From an uncultured Bacteroidales bacterium (GTDB lineage Bacteria; Bacteroidota; Bacteroidia; Bacteroidales; F082): a DNA stretch of 64,000 nucleotides. Made by a program: the position numbers and the translations under genes. Below are positions 44,605 through 52,880 of the stretch, one piece after another. Location: assembly GCA_947166105.1 (NCBI GenBank), contig CAMVCZ010000008.1, forward strand, positions 1 to 64,000. Reading direction: 5' to 3'. The notes under the pieces were generated by a model. That model made no database searches. It saw only the letters and a program-made list of their open reading frames with translations, and was not told the origin of the DNA. Numbering within the stretch: position 1 is the stretch's first letter; the number at the start of each line of letters is the position of its first letter.

Positions 44605-45444
44605 ATGCCATTGACAAAGATACTGATTGCAGTAAAGACTTATCCTACATTGTCTGAAAAATACGACGAATTGGTTTGCACTGCCGGGTTTCGTGAGGAC
44701 GGTACATGGATTCGCATCTATCCTGTTCCATTCAGGAAATTGGACTATTCCAATCGGTATAAGAAATGGCAATGGATAACGCTTGATGTGACAAGGAACA
44801 CCAAGGATTTTAGAAAGGAAAGTTATAGACCCAGCAATATTGAAGATGATATTGAAATGGGTGAGTTCATTGACGCGAAAAGGAACTGGGCCAAGCGCAA
44901 GCCATACGCACTTCAACATGTATATTACAATATGGCCGAGCTAATTGAAGAGGCCAAGGACCCTGAAATAGGGACTTCACTGGCTGTTTTCAAGCCAAAA
45001 GAAGTTTCGGATTTTGTTTGGGAACCTTGTGAAAGGGAATGGGACAAGAATAAACTTGACGCAGTTATTGCCAATCAGGCACAACAGAGCCTGTTTGATG
45101 AGGAAACTACAAGGAGTATATTTAAGGTTGCCAAGAAAGTGCCTTATGAATTTTCATACAAGTTCACTTCGGAAGATGGCAAGGAACGCAAATTGATGAT
45201 TGAAGATTGGGAACTTGGTATGTTGTATTGGAACTGCCTTGAGAAAGCAAATGGAGACGAAGAGGCTGCCTGCCAAAAAGTGCGAGAAAAGTACTTTGAT
45301 GAAATGGCAGCAAAAGAGAAGGACTTTTACTTCTTTTTGGGAACGACAAAACGGTTTCATAACGTTGCCCCGAATCCTTTCATTATTATTGGAACATTTT
45401 GGCCGCAAAAGGAAGATAATTCACAATTGACAATACAATTTTAG
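44605..45444 (+). CDS. Uncharacterised protein linked with DUF488
   Basis: A 279-residue soluble protein starting 1 bp after the DUF488 gene stop. No membrane segment or signal peptide. The most constrained stretches look to be IAVKTYPTLSEKYDELVCTA (about 8-27) and GMLYWNCLEKANGDEEAACQ (near 210). I do not recognise a family. It also has an A/T-rich base composition unlike hsdR, so the pair probably entered this operon as a unit. The hsdS gene begins 10 bp later. Confidence 0.8.
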   Translation: MPLTKILIAVKTYPTLSEKYDELVCTAGFREDGTWIRIYPVPFRKLDYSNRYKKWQWITLDVTRNTKDFRKESYRPSNIEDDIEMGEFIDAKRNWAKRKPYALQHVYYNMAELIEEAKDPEIGTSLAVFKPKEVSDFVWEPCEREWDKNKLDAVIANQAQQSLFDEETTRSIFKVAKKVPYEFSYKFTSEDGKERKLMIEDWELGMLYWNCLEKANGDEEAACQKVREKYFDEMAAKEKDFYFFLGTTKRFHNVAPNPFIIIGTFWPQKEDNSQLTIQF

Positions 45445-45454
45445 TACATCGTCT

Positions 45455-46105
45455 ATGACCACCAAACCATCATACACCCCCGCCCTCCGCTTCCCCGATT
45501 TCCTCAACGACGGAGAATGGAAAGTGAAGAGGTTGGGAGAGATTGCAGAAAAGGTAACAAGCAAGAACAAAAGCAATAAGCAATTGCCTGTTTTAACAAA
45601 TTCGGCAACGGAAGGTGTTGTAAATCAGCAAGATTATTTTGATAGAGAAATTGTTACGAAGGATAATCTAACAAATTATCATATTATTGAATTAAACGAT
45701 TTTGTTTATAATCCTCGTATATCAGTTGCCGCGCCAGTAGGCCCGATTTCAAGAAACAAAATCGGTACAGGAATAATGTCGCCATTATATACGATTTTTA
45801 AATTCAAGGAAGGAAATATTGATTTCTTTGAACAGTATTTTAGAACAAATTGTTGGCATCAATATTTGAAGGATAAAGCAAATTTTGGAGCAAGGTTTGA
45901 CAGAATGAATATTTCCAATGAAGATTTCTTTAATTTGCCGATACCTTTTCCTCCTCTCTCCGAGCAGCGCCGCATTGCCCAAGCCCTCACCGCCTTGGAC
46001 GAGCTCATTGCCGCCACCAACGAGAAACTGGAACAGATGAAGGCGTATAAGAAGGGATTGATGCAGCAATTGTTCGTAGATTCAATGGGGTGGGTAAATC
46101 ATTAA
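45455..46105 (+). CDS. hsdS: Type I specificity subunit, first half (hsdS 5' part)
   Basis: A 216-residue protein holding one target-recognition domain (about 25-150) and one conserved helical spacer ending with LSEQRRIAQALTALDELIAA and KKGLMQQLF. The normal HsdS has two such halves in one chain of about 400 residues. Here the chain stops after a short out-of-frame tail (DSMGWVNH). Adding one G to the GGGG at 46087-46090 would continue the frame into the second half. The recognition domain is A/T-rich, as often seen in HsdS. Confidence 0.85.
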   Translation: MTTKPSYTPALRFPDFLNDGEWKVKRLGEIAEKVTSKNKSNKQLPVLTNSATEGVVNQQDYFDREIVTKDNLTNYHIIELNDFVYNPRISVAAPVGPISRNKIGTGIMSPLYTIFKFKEGNIDFFEQYFRTNCWHQYLKDKANFGARFDRMNISNEDFFNLPIPFPPLSEQRRIAQALTALDELIAATNEKLEQMKAYKKGLMQQLFVDSMGWVNH

Positions 46106-46683
46106 AAATCAATTACTTACAAATTCCAAAATTAAGATTTCCAGAGTTTTACCAAGAAAAAGAATGGGAGGAAAAGAAATTGGGAGAGGTTATTGTTACC
46201 ATAACGCCAAAGAAGAAATTACAATCGAATCATTACAGATTGGAGGGCAAGTTTCCAATAATAGATCAGTCGCAATCGTTTATTTGCGGTTATTCTGACG
46301 AAGAACAGGCTTTGATAAACATAAAGTCAGAGAGTATGGTTGTTTTTGGAGACCATACTTGCACATTGAAATTTGTCGATTTTCCTTTTATTCAGGGGGC
46401 TGATGGAATTAAAGTTTTCAAATCATTCAATTCAAATAAAATAGATGAACGTTTTTTATACCAATTTTTGTCATTTAGTCCTATAGTTTCAAAAGAATAC
46501 AAACGACATTTTTCAGAATTGAAAGAAAAAACAATTAGTTATCCAACAAATATAGAAGAGCAGCGCAGAATCGCCTCGTGCCTTTCGGCGATGGACGAGA
46601 CGATAGACGCCTACGCGGAGAAGGCCACGCTGCTGGGGCAATACAAAAAGGGATTGATGCAACGGATGTTTCCCAAACAATAA
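46090..46683 (+). CDS. hsdS: Type I specificity subunit, second half (hsdS 3' part)
   Basis: A 197-residue half-HsdS with the second recognition domain (about 15-140; IPKLRFPEFYQEKEWEEKKL) and the C-terminal spacer (EEQRRIASCLSAMDETIDAY, KKGLMQRMF). It starts with GTG at 46090 and overlaps the first half by 16 bp in another frame. With only one domain per protein, the two halves might still work as a dimer, or the gene may be broken by a single-base loss. Confidence 0.8.
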   Translation: MGKSLKINYLQIPKLRFPEFYQEKEWEEKKLGEVIVTITPKKKLQSNHYRLEGKFPIIDQSQSFICGYSDEEQALINIKSESMVVFGDHTCTLKFVDFPFIQGADGIKVFKSFNSNKIDERFLYQFLSFSPIVSKEYKRHFSELKEKTISYPTNIEEQRRIASCLSAMDETIDAYAEKATLLGQYKKGLMQRMFPKQ

Positions 46684-46700
46684 CTAACCGATTTGAAAAG

Positions 46701-47768
46701 ATGAGAAAAAGCATTGTCATAACGGATAAAGATTATAGGGATTGGGTGAAAGACCTAACCCTACGCTACCGTCAGAGCCAACTGAAAGCGGCAGTGAAAG
46801 TGAACACCGAAAAACTGCTATTCAACTTTTTGCTTGGGCGCGACATCGTTGAGATGCACGTTGAAGAGCGTTGGGGCGAAAGCGTCATCATGCAGCTCAG
46901 CCAAGACCTGAAAACCGAAATGCCCGGCGTCGAAGGCCTCTCGAAAAGCAACATTTACTACTGCAAAAAGTTCTATCTGCTTTACCGTCAACACTTTGAA
47001 ATTTTCCAACAGGCTGTTGGAAAATTGGAGACCTCAACCATTTTCCAGATTCCTTGGCGGCATCACTGCCTGATTATGGACAAAGTGAAAAACGATACCG
47101 ACAAGGCGTTGTTTTTTGTCAACAAGTCGTTGGAAAACGGTTGGAGCAGCACAATGCTTCTCAATTGGATTGATACGGGGCTTTACGAGCGTGATGGCAA
47201 GGCCCTCACAAACTTCACCGCCACCCTGCCTGCACCCGACAGCGACCTTGCGCAAGAGGTGACAAAAGACCCCTACAATTTTGCATTTGCAGGCGTCAGA
47301 GGCAAGTACAACGAATCGCTGTTGAAACAGGCTCTGCTGACCAACATCACAGATTTCCTCATCGAATTGGGGACGGGCTTCGCATACGTTGGCAGGGAAT
47401 ACAGGCTGCAAATAGGTGAAACAGAAAATTTTATCGACTTGCTTTTCTATCATCTCCAACTGCGTTGCTATGTGGTCGTTGAGGTCAAGACCGACAAGTT
47501 TTCCCCAAGAGACATCGGGCAATTGAGCACATACGTTGTGGCCTGCAACCACCTCCTAAAACGCCCCGACGACAATCCTACAATAGGTCTTTTGATATGC
47601 AAATCGAAAGACAATACCATGGCGCAATATGCCCTCGAAGGTAGCACACAGCCTATTGGCATTTCGGAGTACGAACTCGAAAGACTTTATCCTAAAAAGG
47701 TTGAAGGCTCCATTCCTACTATAGAGGAAATTGAAAAAGGACTACAAAACAAAATTGATAATCAATAA
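46701..47768 (+). CDS. DUF1016/YhcG-type PD-(D/E)xK nuclease
   Basis: A 355-residue protein of the YhcG family. An N-terminal DUF1016-type helical domain (about 20-170; ERWGESVIMQLSQDLKTEMP, GLSKSNIYYCKKFYLLYRQ) is followed by a PD-(D/E)xK nuclease-like C-terminus with NFIDLLFYHLQLRCYVVVEV followed by KTDKF, where D and the ExK pair fit a nuclease core. ATG 46701 is preferred because the longer frame overlaps hsdS out of frame. YhcG-type genes commonly accompany type I R-M loci, and this one lies between hsdS and hsdM. Confidence 0.9.
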   Translation: MRKSIVITDKDYRDWVKDLTLRYRQSQLKAAVKVNTEKLLFNFLLGRDIVEMHVEERWGESVIMQLSQDLKTEMPGVEGLSKSNIYYCKKFYLLYRQHFEIFQQAVGKLETSTIFQIPWRHHCLIMDKVKNDTDKALFFVNKSLENGWSSTMLLNWIDTGLYERDGKALTNFTATLPAPDSDLAQEVTKDPYNFAFAGVRGKYNESLLKQALLTNITDFLIELGTGFAYVGREYRLQIGETENFIDLLFYHLQLRCYVVVEVKTDKFSPRDIGQLSTYVVACNHLLKRPDDNPTIGLLICKSKDNTMAQYALEGSTQPIGISEYELERLYPKKVEGSIPTIEEIEKGLQNKIDNQ

Positions 47769-47772
47769 CATA

Positions 47773-49356
47773 ATGACACAAAACATACAACAAGAACTCG
47801 GCAAGACCCTTTGGGGTATAGCCAACAACCTGCGTGGGGCGATGATGGCGGACGATTTCCGCGACTATATGCTGTCGTTCCTCTTCTGGAAATACCTGTC
47901 GGACAATTACATCAAATCCGCACAGAAGGAATTGGGGGCGGATTACGCTCCGCTGCAAATCTGGTACGACAACAACCCAAGCGATACGTTCCTGTTTGAG
48001 AAACAAATGAAGCGCAAGATTCATTATGTAATTGAGCCGAAGTACCTTTGGGACAATATCGTAGAACTGGCCCGCACGCAAAGCGACGACCTGCTCCAAA
48101 CCTTGCAGGACGGTTTCAAATACATTGAAAACGAGTCGTTTGAGAGTTCGTTCAGAGGCTTGTTTTCCGAAATCAACCTCAATTCGGAGAAGTTAGGGAG
48201 GAACTACACTGAACGCAACGCCCTTTTGTGCAAGGTCATCAAGACCATTGCCGACGGCTTGGCTGAAATCCCGTCGGACTCCGATGCATTAGGCGATGCC
48301 TACGAATACCTCATCGGCCAGTTTGCCGCCGGTTCGGGGCAGAAGGCGGGCGAGTTCTATACGCCGCAGATGATTTCCACCATCCTCTCGCGTATCGTCA
48401 CTTTAGACTGCCAAGACCCCACCACGGGCAAGAAGAAAAAGATCGACAAAGTGCTGGATTTTGCCTGTGGCTCTGGTTCGTTGCTGCTCAATGTCAGGCG
48501 CGAAATGAAAGGCTACTCCATCGGGAAGATTTATGGTCAGGAGAAGAACATCACCACCTATAACCTTGCCCGGATGAATATGCTGCTGCACGGCGTGAAG
48601 GACGTGGAGTTTGAGATTCATCACGGCGATTCGTTAGCCAACGATTGGGACATCCTCAATGAGCAAAACCCCGCCAAGAAAATGCAGTTTGATGCTGTGG
48701 TGGCCAATCCGCCTTTCAGCCTGCGCTGGGACCCTGTGGAGGAGACCGCCAAGGATTTCCGTTTCAGCCGCTATGGTGTGGCACCCAAGTCCGCTGCCGA
48801 TTTTGCATTCCTGTTGCACGGTTTCCATTTCTTGAGCGACAACGGCACGATGGCCATCATTCTGCCTCACGGCGTACTGTTCCGTGGTGGCAAGGAAGAA
48901 ACCATCCGCAAGAAGCTGCTCGAAGACGACAACATTGATGCCGTTATAGGTCTGCCTGCCAACTTGTTCTATTCCACGGGAATTCCGGTTTGCATCCTTG
49001 TGTTGAAGAAATGCCGCAAGAACGACAAAATCCTGTTCATCAATGCCAGCGGCGAGGAGCATTATGAGAAAGGCAAGCGTCAGAACTACCTTCGCGACAA
49101 GGATGTGGAAAAGATCGTGGAGACCTATCAGTTCCGCAAGGAGGAAAGCCGTTTCTCACGCTTGGTGTCGTTGCAGGAAATCAAGGAGAATGACTACAAC
49201 CTCAATATCACTCGCTACGTCAACCTGTCGAAAGATGAAGAGCCGATTGACCTTGAAGCTGTTACTAAGCAATTGAAGGAGACGGATGCGAAAATCGAGG
49301 AATCACGTGGCAAACTCAACGTGTTTTTGAAGGAGTTGGGGCTGGAGGAGATTTGA
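47773..49356 (+). CDS. hsdM: Type I DNA methyltransferase subunit M
   Basis: A 527-residue N6-adenine methyltransferase subunit. An N-terminal HsdM-N helical domain is followed by the SAM-binding segment VLDFACGSGSLLLNV (about 230-244) and the catalytic motif NPPF (312-315, VVANPPFSLRWDP). With HsdS it methylates both strands of the recognition site and serves as DNA anchor for HsdR. ATG 47773 is 4 bp after the DUF1016 stop. It is the last gene of the operon, which is unusual as many type I operons begin with hsdM. Confidence 0.95.
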   Translation: MTQNIQQELGKTLWGIANNLRGAMMADDFRDYMLSFLFWKYLSDNYIKSAQKELGADYAPLQIWYDNNPSDTFLFEKQMKRKIHYVIEPKYLWDNIVELARTQSDDLLQTLQDGFKYIENESFESSFRGLFSEINLNSEKLGRNYTERNALLCKVIKTIADGLAEIPSDSDALGDAYEYLIGQFAAGSGQKAGEFYTPQMISTILSRIVTLDCQDPTTGKKKKIDKVLDFACGSGSLLLNVRREMKGYSIGKIYGQEKNITTYNLARMNMLLHGVKDVEFEIHHGDSLANDWDILNEQNPAKKMQFDAVVANPPFSLRWDPVEETAKDFRFSRYGVAPKSAADFAFLLHGFHFLSDNGTMAIILPHGVLFRGGKEETIRKKLLEDDNIDAVIGLPANLFYSTGIPVCILVLKKCRKNDKILFINASGEEHYEKGKRQNYLRDKDVEKIVETYQFRKEESRFSRLVSLQEIKENDYNLNITRYVNLSKDEEPIDLEAVTKQLKETDAKIEESRGKLNVFLKELGLEEI

Positions 49357-49368
49357 TGGTATTATATC

Positions 49369-49405
49369 TTGACGGAATCTTGTAAAATTTATCACATTCC
49401 GTCAA
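49369..49405. terminator. Hairpin at convergent hsdM/lpxH junction
   Basis: TTGACGGAAT (49369-49378) and ATTCCGTCAA (49396-49405) are perfect complements. No T run follows, so it may be a weak or Rho-assisted terminator. Confidence 0.45.
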
Positions 49406-50163
49406 CTTATCTCTGGCTCAAACCGCCTCAATTTCACCTTCTCCCCATCAAACACCGCATAACTGAAATCATAAATCCAATTCCCAACCACTGTAGTCAA
49501 GGCATGGTCGCCGGATTTGTATTGTATCGGTTTGTGTTGGTGGCCGAAGACGAAGAAGTCAATTGAAGGGTCAAGTGCTGCTTGCTCTTGGGCATATTGG
49601 TAGAGGCGCGTGTTGGGAATGTCGTCGTAATAGCCGCGTTCCACCTCGTTTTTGAGTTTTTTCAGGCGGTGATTATGTGACCATTTCAAGGCCAATCCTA
49701 TGCCGAAGTCGGGATGTATCAGCCTGAACAAGAACTGGTTGAACTTGCACTCAAACACTTTTTTGAGGAACTTGTAGCCTTTGTCGCCGGGGCCGCGTCC
49801 GTCGCCGTGGACGAGGAAGAACTTCTTTCCTTTGATGGTCTTGATGACGGGCTCGCGATGCAGTTCAATCCCGATTTCGTCATGCAGGTAGCCGAAACTC
49901 CAAAGGTCGTGGTTGCCGATGAACAGATGCACGGGAATGCCCGCATCAGTGAACTCAGCCAACTTGCCTTGCAGCCTGACGAAACCCTTGGGAATCACGG
50001 TCTTGTACTCAAACCAAAAGTCGAACAAGTCGCCCATCAGGTAGAGTTCCTCGCAGTCGGGACGGATGCCGTCCAAGAAGCGCAAAAGTTTCTTTTCGCG
50101 CTCGTGACTGTCGGCAAGCGTGGGAATGCCCAAATGGAAATCGGTGACGAAATAAACGGCCAT
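49402..50163 (-). CDS. lpxH: UDP-2,3-diacylglucosamine diphosphatase
   Basis: A 253-residue calcineurin-like metallophosphatase. Motifs: VTDFHLG (about 6-12), GDLFDFWFE (about 44-52), GNHD (about 83-86), HGDG and GHQHKP (near 208). It cleaves UDP-2,3-diacylglucosamine to lipid X in lipid A synthesis at the inner membrane. Its start overlaps the purine nucleoside phosphorylase stop by one base, and lpxK is the first gene of the same operon. Confidence 0.93.
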   Translation of the reverse strand: MAVYFVTDFHLGIPTLADSHEREKKLLRFLDGIRPDCEELYLMGDLFDFWFEYKTVIPKGFVRLQGKLAEFTDAGIPVHLFIGNHDLWSFGYLHDEIGIELHREPVIKTIKGKKFFLVHGDGRGPGDKGYKFLKKVFECKFNQFLFRLIHPDFGIGLALKWSHNHRLKKLKNEVERGYYDDIPNTRLYQYAQEQAALDPSIDFFVFGHQHKPIQYKSGDHALTTVVGNWIYDFSYAVFDGEKVKLRRFEPEIS

Positions 50164-50999
50164 CAGAACTTGATTTCGGACGAGCGGCGGATGAGTTCGG
50201 TGATGAGGGTGATGAGTTTCGGCTCGACGGCGTTCACGGCCTTGATGACTTCCTCGTGCGTGATGATGACGGGATGGTCCTCGCCGTAGATGTTGCCCAT
50301 GTCGGAGATGATGGACAGGCCGAAAACGGGCAGCTTGCCCTGTCGCGCCACGATGACCTCTGGCGTGGTTGACATTCCGATAGCGTCAGTCCCGATGATG
50401 CGGAAGTAGCGGCACTCGGCAGGCGTTTCGTAGGTCGGGCCGGTGGTGGCGGTGTACACACCGTGCTGAACTTCAATTCCTTTCTCTTTTGCGATGGCAT
50501 CGGCCAAGTGGATGAGGCGCTTGTCGTAAGGCTCGCTCATGTCGGGGAAACGATCGCCGAAACGGTCGTCGTGCGGCCCGATCAGCGGGTTGGGCATCAT
50601 GTGGATTTGGTCGGTGATGATCATAATGTCGCCCACCTTGAAGTCGGGGTTGAGGCCGCCAGCGGCGTTGCTGAGGATGAGGAATTGTATGCCCAACTGC
50701 ATCATCACGCGAATGGGGAAGGTGACGGTTTCTATCGGGTAGCCTTCATAAAAGTGGAAACGCCCTTGCATGGCCACCACACGCCGACCGGCAATGGTGC
50801 CAAAGAGCAGTTGCCCCTTGTGGCCTTGCACAGTGGAAACAGGGAAGTTCGGTATGTCAGAATAGGGGATGGCGTGTTGCACGGTGATGCCGTTGGCCAG
50901 ACCGCCCAAACCTGAACCTAAAACAATACCGATTTCAGGCTGGAAATTTCTCGTTTTCAGCTTGATATAATCAATTGTAGTGAGTATCTTCTCGTACAT
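50163..50999 (-). CDS. Purine nucleoside phosphorylase
   Basis: A 278-residue trimeric-type purine nucleoside phosphorylase. GIVLGSGLGGLANGI (about 25-39), GHKGQLLFGTIAGRRVVAMQ (about 60-79), LILSNAAGGLNPDF (near 110) and the active-site GPTYETPAECRYFRIIGTDA (near 190) are standard. It splits purine nucleosides with phosphate for salvage. The start overlaps the lpxK end by 29 bp and its stop overlaps the lpxH start by 1 bp, placing purine salvage inside a lipid A operon. Confidence 0.95.
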   Translation of the reverse strand: MYEKILTTIDYIKLKTRNFQPEIGIVLGSGLGGLANGITVQHAIPYSDIPNFPVSTVQGHKGQLLFGTIAGRRVVAMQGRFHFYEGYPIETVTFPIRVMMQLGIQFLILSNAAGGLNPDFKVGDIMIITDQIHMMPNPLIGPHDDRFGDRFPDMSEPYDKRLIHLADAIAKEKGIEVQHGVYTATTGPTYETPAECRYFRIIGTDAIGMSTTPEVIVARQGKLPVFGLSIISDMGNIYGEDHPVIITHEEVIKAVNAVEPKLITLITELIRRSSEIKF

Positions 51000-52020
51000 A
51001 GTTCAATATTTCTTCGTTAAACTTTTCTTCTTCGTGGAACCTTACGCCAACGGGCAAAGCGAATAGCGGCGCAGTTTCAAACTGACAAAAATAAGGAGAA
51101 TTTGTCAATCGTGCGGCATCTTTTTCGGTGGTGACGATGATTTTTTGCTCGCCTTCGAGATGCCCAAATCGTTGCATGATGGTTATCAAATCGTCTTCGG
51201 TGTAGGCATGATGGTCTGCAAAAGTCAGATAACCAAATGTTTGGAATCGTTTGTAAAGTTCCTTGATGAGTGGTTTCGGATTTGCAATGCCGCAAAACAG
51301 CAGGGCGGAATCGGCTTTGGCAACCTCAAATTGTTTGCCTGCCTCGTTCAAAGGCTGCAATGGAGCGTATTTCAAATAGGAAAAAAACACTTTTTGCCCG
51401 TTTGTTGGCTTTAACTTTCTGATAATCTGTTGTTTTTCTCTTTCATCCAAATTCTTCGGCGATTTGCTGACCACGATGATTTGTGCGCGTTTGGCGGCAG
51501 ACTTGATGTCGCGCAAAGTGCCAGCAGGGAAGAGGAAGTCGTCGCAATAAAGATGCTGATATTCAGTCAGTAGGATGTTCAATCCCGCTATGATGGGACG
51601 GTGTTGGAAAGCGTCGTCTAAGAGAACGACTTCAGCACGGTGAGGAAAGGTAAGCAGTTTGCCTGTGCCGTCCACACGGTCTTCATCCACCGCGACCATA
51701 ATTCCTTGAAACTTCCTGAAATATTGCAGTGGCTCGTCGCCAATGGTTTCGTAAGTGCTTTGATTTTCAGCAATTTGAAAACCTTTCGTCTTGCGCCCGT
51801 AGCCCCGACTCAACGTTGCCACTTTGTATTTGTCGCGCAATATATTAATAAGGTATTCCACCGTGGGCGTTTTGCCGCTTCCACCAAGGCAGAGGTTGCC
51901 CACACAAATCACGGGCTTCTCGAATCGCGTCTTTTTCAAAATCCGCCAATCGTAAAGTTTGTGCCTGATTTTCAGCGCAATGTGATACAAAAGCGATATG
52001 GGCAAAAGTAAAATTCTCAT
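50971..52020 (-). CDS. lpxK: Tetraacyldisaccharide 4'-kinase
   Basis: A 349-residue inner-membrane kinase. An N-terminal hydrophobic segment (MRILLLPISLLYHIALKIRH) anchors it; Walker A is GNLCLGGSGKTPTVEYL (about 42-58, K52) and TLSRGYGRKTKGFQ follows, as in the family. It phosphorylates the 4' position of the lipid A disaccharide. ATG 52020 is chosen because the 117 upstream residues are antisense to the Nif3-like gene. The promoter lies within a 28-bp palindrome shared with that divergent gene. Confidence 0.93.
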   Translation of the reverse strand: MRILLLPISLLYHIALKIRHKLYDWRILKKTRFEKPVICVGNLCLGGSGKTPTVEYLINILRDKYKVATLSRGYGRKTKGFQIAENQSTYETIGDEPLQYFRKFQGIMVAVDEDRVDGTGKLLTFPHRAEVVLLDDAFQHRPIIAGLNILLTEYQHLYCDDFLFPAGTLRDIKSAAKRAQIIVVSKSPKNLDEREKQQIIRKLKPTNGQKVFFSYLKYAPLQPLNEAGKQFEVAKADSALLFCGIANPKPLIKELYKRFQTFGYLTFADHHAYTEDDLITIMQRFGHLEGEQKIIVTTEKDAARLTNSPYFCQFETAPLFALPVGVRFHEEEKFNEEILNYVREDTHYN

Positions 52021-52029
52021 TATGGGGGT

Positions 52030-52057
52030 CAAAATTAGGCAAAAATTCCTAATTTTG
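52030..52057. promoter_or_regulatory. Palindromic back-to-back promoters of lpxK and the Nif3-like gene
   Basis: CAAAATTAGG (52030-52039) and CCTAATTTTG (52048-52057) form a perfect 10-bp inverted repeat. Each arm holds one TAATTTTG -7 element, minus strand for lpxK (ATG 52020, only 9 bp away) and plus strand for the Nif3-like gene (ATG 52075). Confidence 0.65.
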
Positions 52058-52074
52058 AGCCAAATTTTGAAAAT

Positions 52075-52869
52075 ATGACCGTAAAAGACATTTTGGATTG
52101 CATTACCGAGATTGCACCGCTGCATTGGCAAGAAAGTTACGACAATGCAGGCCTGCAAGTCGGTGACATGAGCGCAGAAGCACGTAAAGCATTGATTTGC
52201 TTGGATATAACCGAAGAAATCGTGGACGAGGCCATTGCCAAAAACTGTAATCTCATCATCAGCCATCACCCGCTGATTTTCAGGGGATTGAAGCATTTGA
52301 CTCCCGAAACCTACATTGAGCGTGCTGTGATGAAAGCTGTCAAGCACGACATCACTATGATTTCCATGCACACTAATTTGGATAACAGTTACTTAGGTGT
52401 GAGTCGTGTTCTTGCGGAAAAGTTAGGCTTGAAGAATTTGCATATTCTGCAACCTTCTGAATGTTCACCTGAACTTTGTGGAGCAGGCATGGTGGGTGAG
52501 TTTGAAAAACCTTTGGAAGAGGCTGGTTTCCTGCAACTTGTGGCTGAAACCATCTGCACCCCATGTTTACGTCATTCAGCTTTGACAGGTCGTAAAATTC
52601 AGAAAGTCGCGCTTTGTGGCGGGTCAGGGGTTCCGTTTATGGCCGATGCGATGAAAAATCATGCCGATGCTTATCTTACCGCAGACGTCAAATATCACGA
52701 CTTTTTCGTTCCAGAGGGTAACATTTTGTTGGTCGATGGCGGGCATTTCGAGACCGAACAATTCACGAAAGAATTATTATGTGACTTGATTCGGAAAAAA
52801 TTTCCTAAATTTGCAGCCGAAATCGCTGAAACGAGGACAAATGCGGTTCATTATTTTGTAAGAAATTAG
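52075..52869 (+). CDS. Nif3-like dinuclear metal-centre protein
   Basis: A 264-residue Nif3/YqfO family protein, length typical of the short form. Metal-binding stretch NLIISHHPLIFRGLKHL (about 61-77), HTNLDNSYLGVS (about 102-113), and the C-terminal TADVKYHDFFV and VDGGHFETEQF (near 205-230) hold conserved histidines and acidic residues for two metals. It is often annotated GTP cyclohydrolase I type 2, without strong proof for most members. The zinc-ribbon gene starts 11 bp later in the same operon. Confidence 0.93.
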   Translation: MTVKDILDCITEIAPLHWQESYDNAGLQVGDMSAEARKALICLDITEEIVDEAIAKNCNLIISHHPLIFRGLKHLTPETYIERAVMKAVKHDITMISMHTNLDNSYLGVSRVLAEKLGLKNLHILQPSECSPELCGAGMVGEFEKPLEEAGFLQLVAETICTPCLRHSALTGRKIQKVALCGGSGVPFMADAMKNHADAYLTADVKYHDFFVPEGNILLVDGGHFETEQFTKELLCDLIRKKFPKFAAEIAETRTNAVHYFVRN

Positions 52870-52880
52870 AAATCAACAAT

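Noticed and set aside
50971..52371. 466-residue version of LpxK
   Set aside because: The extra 117 residues are antisense to the Nif3-like gene and cross the divergent promoter.
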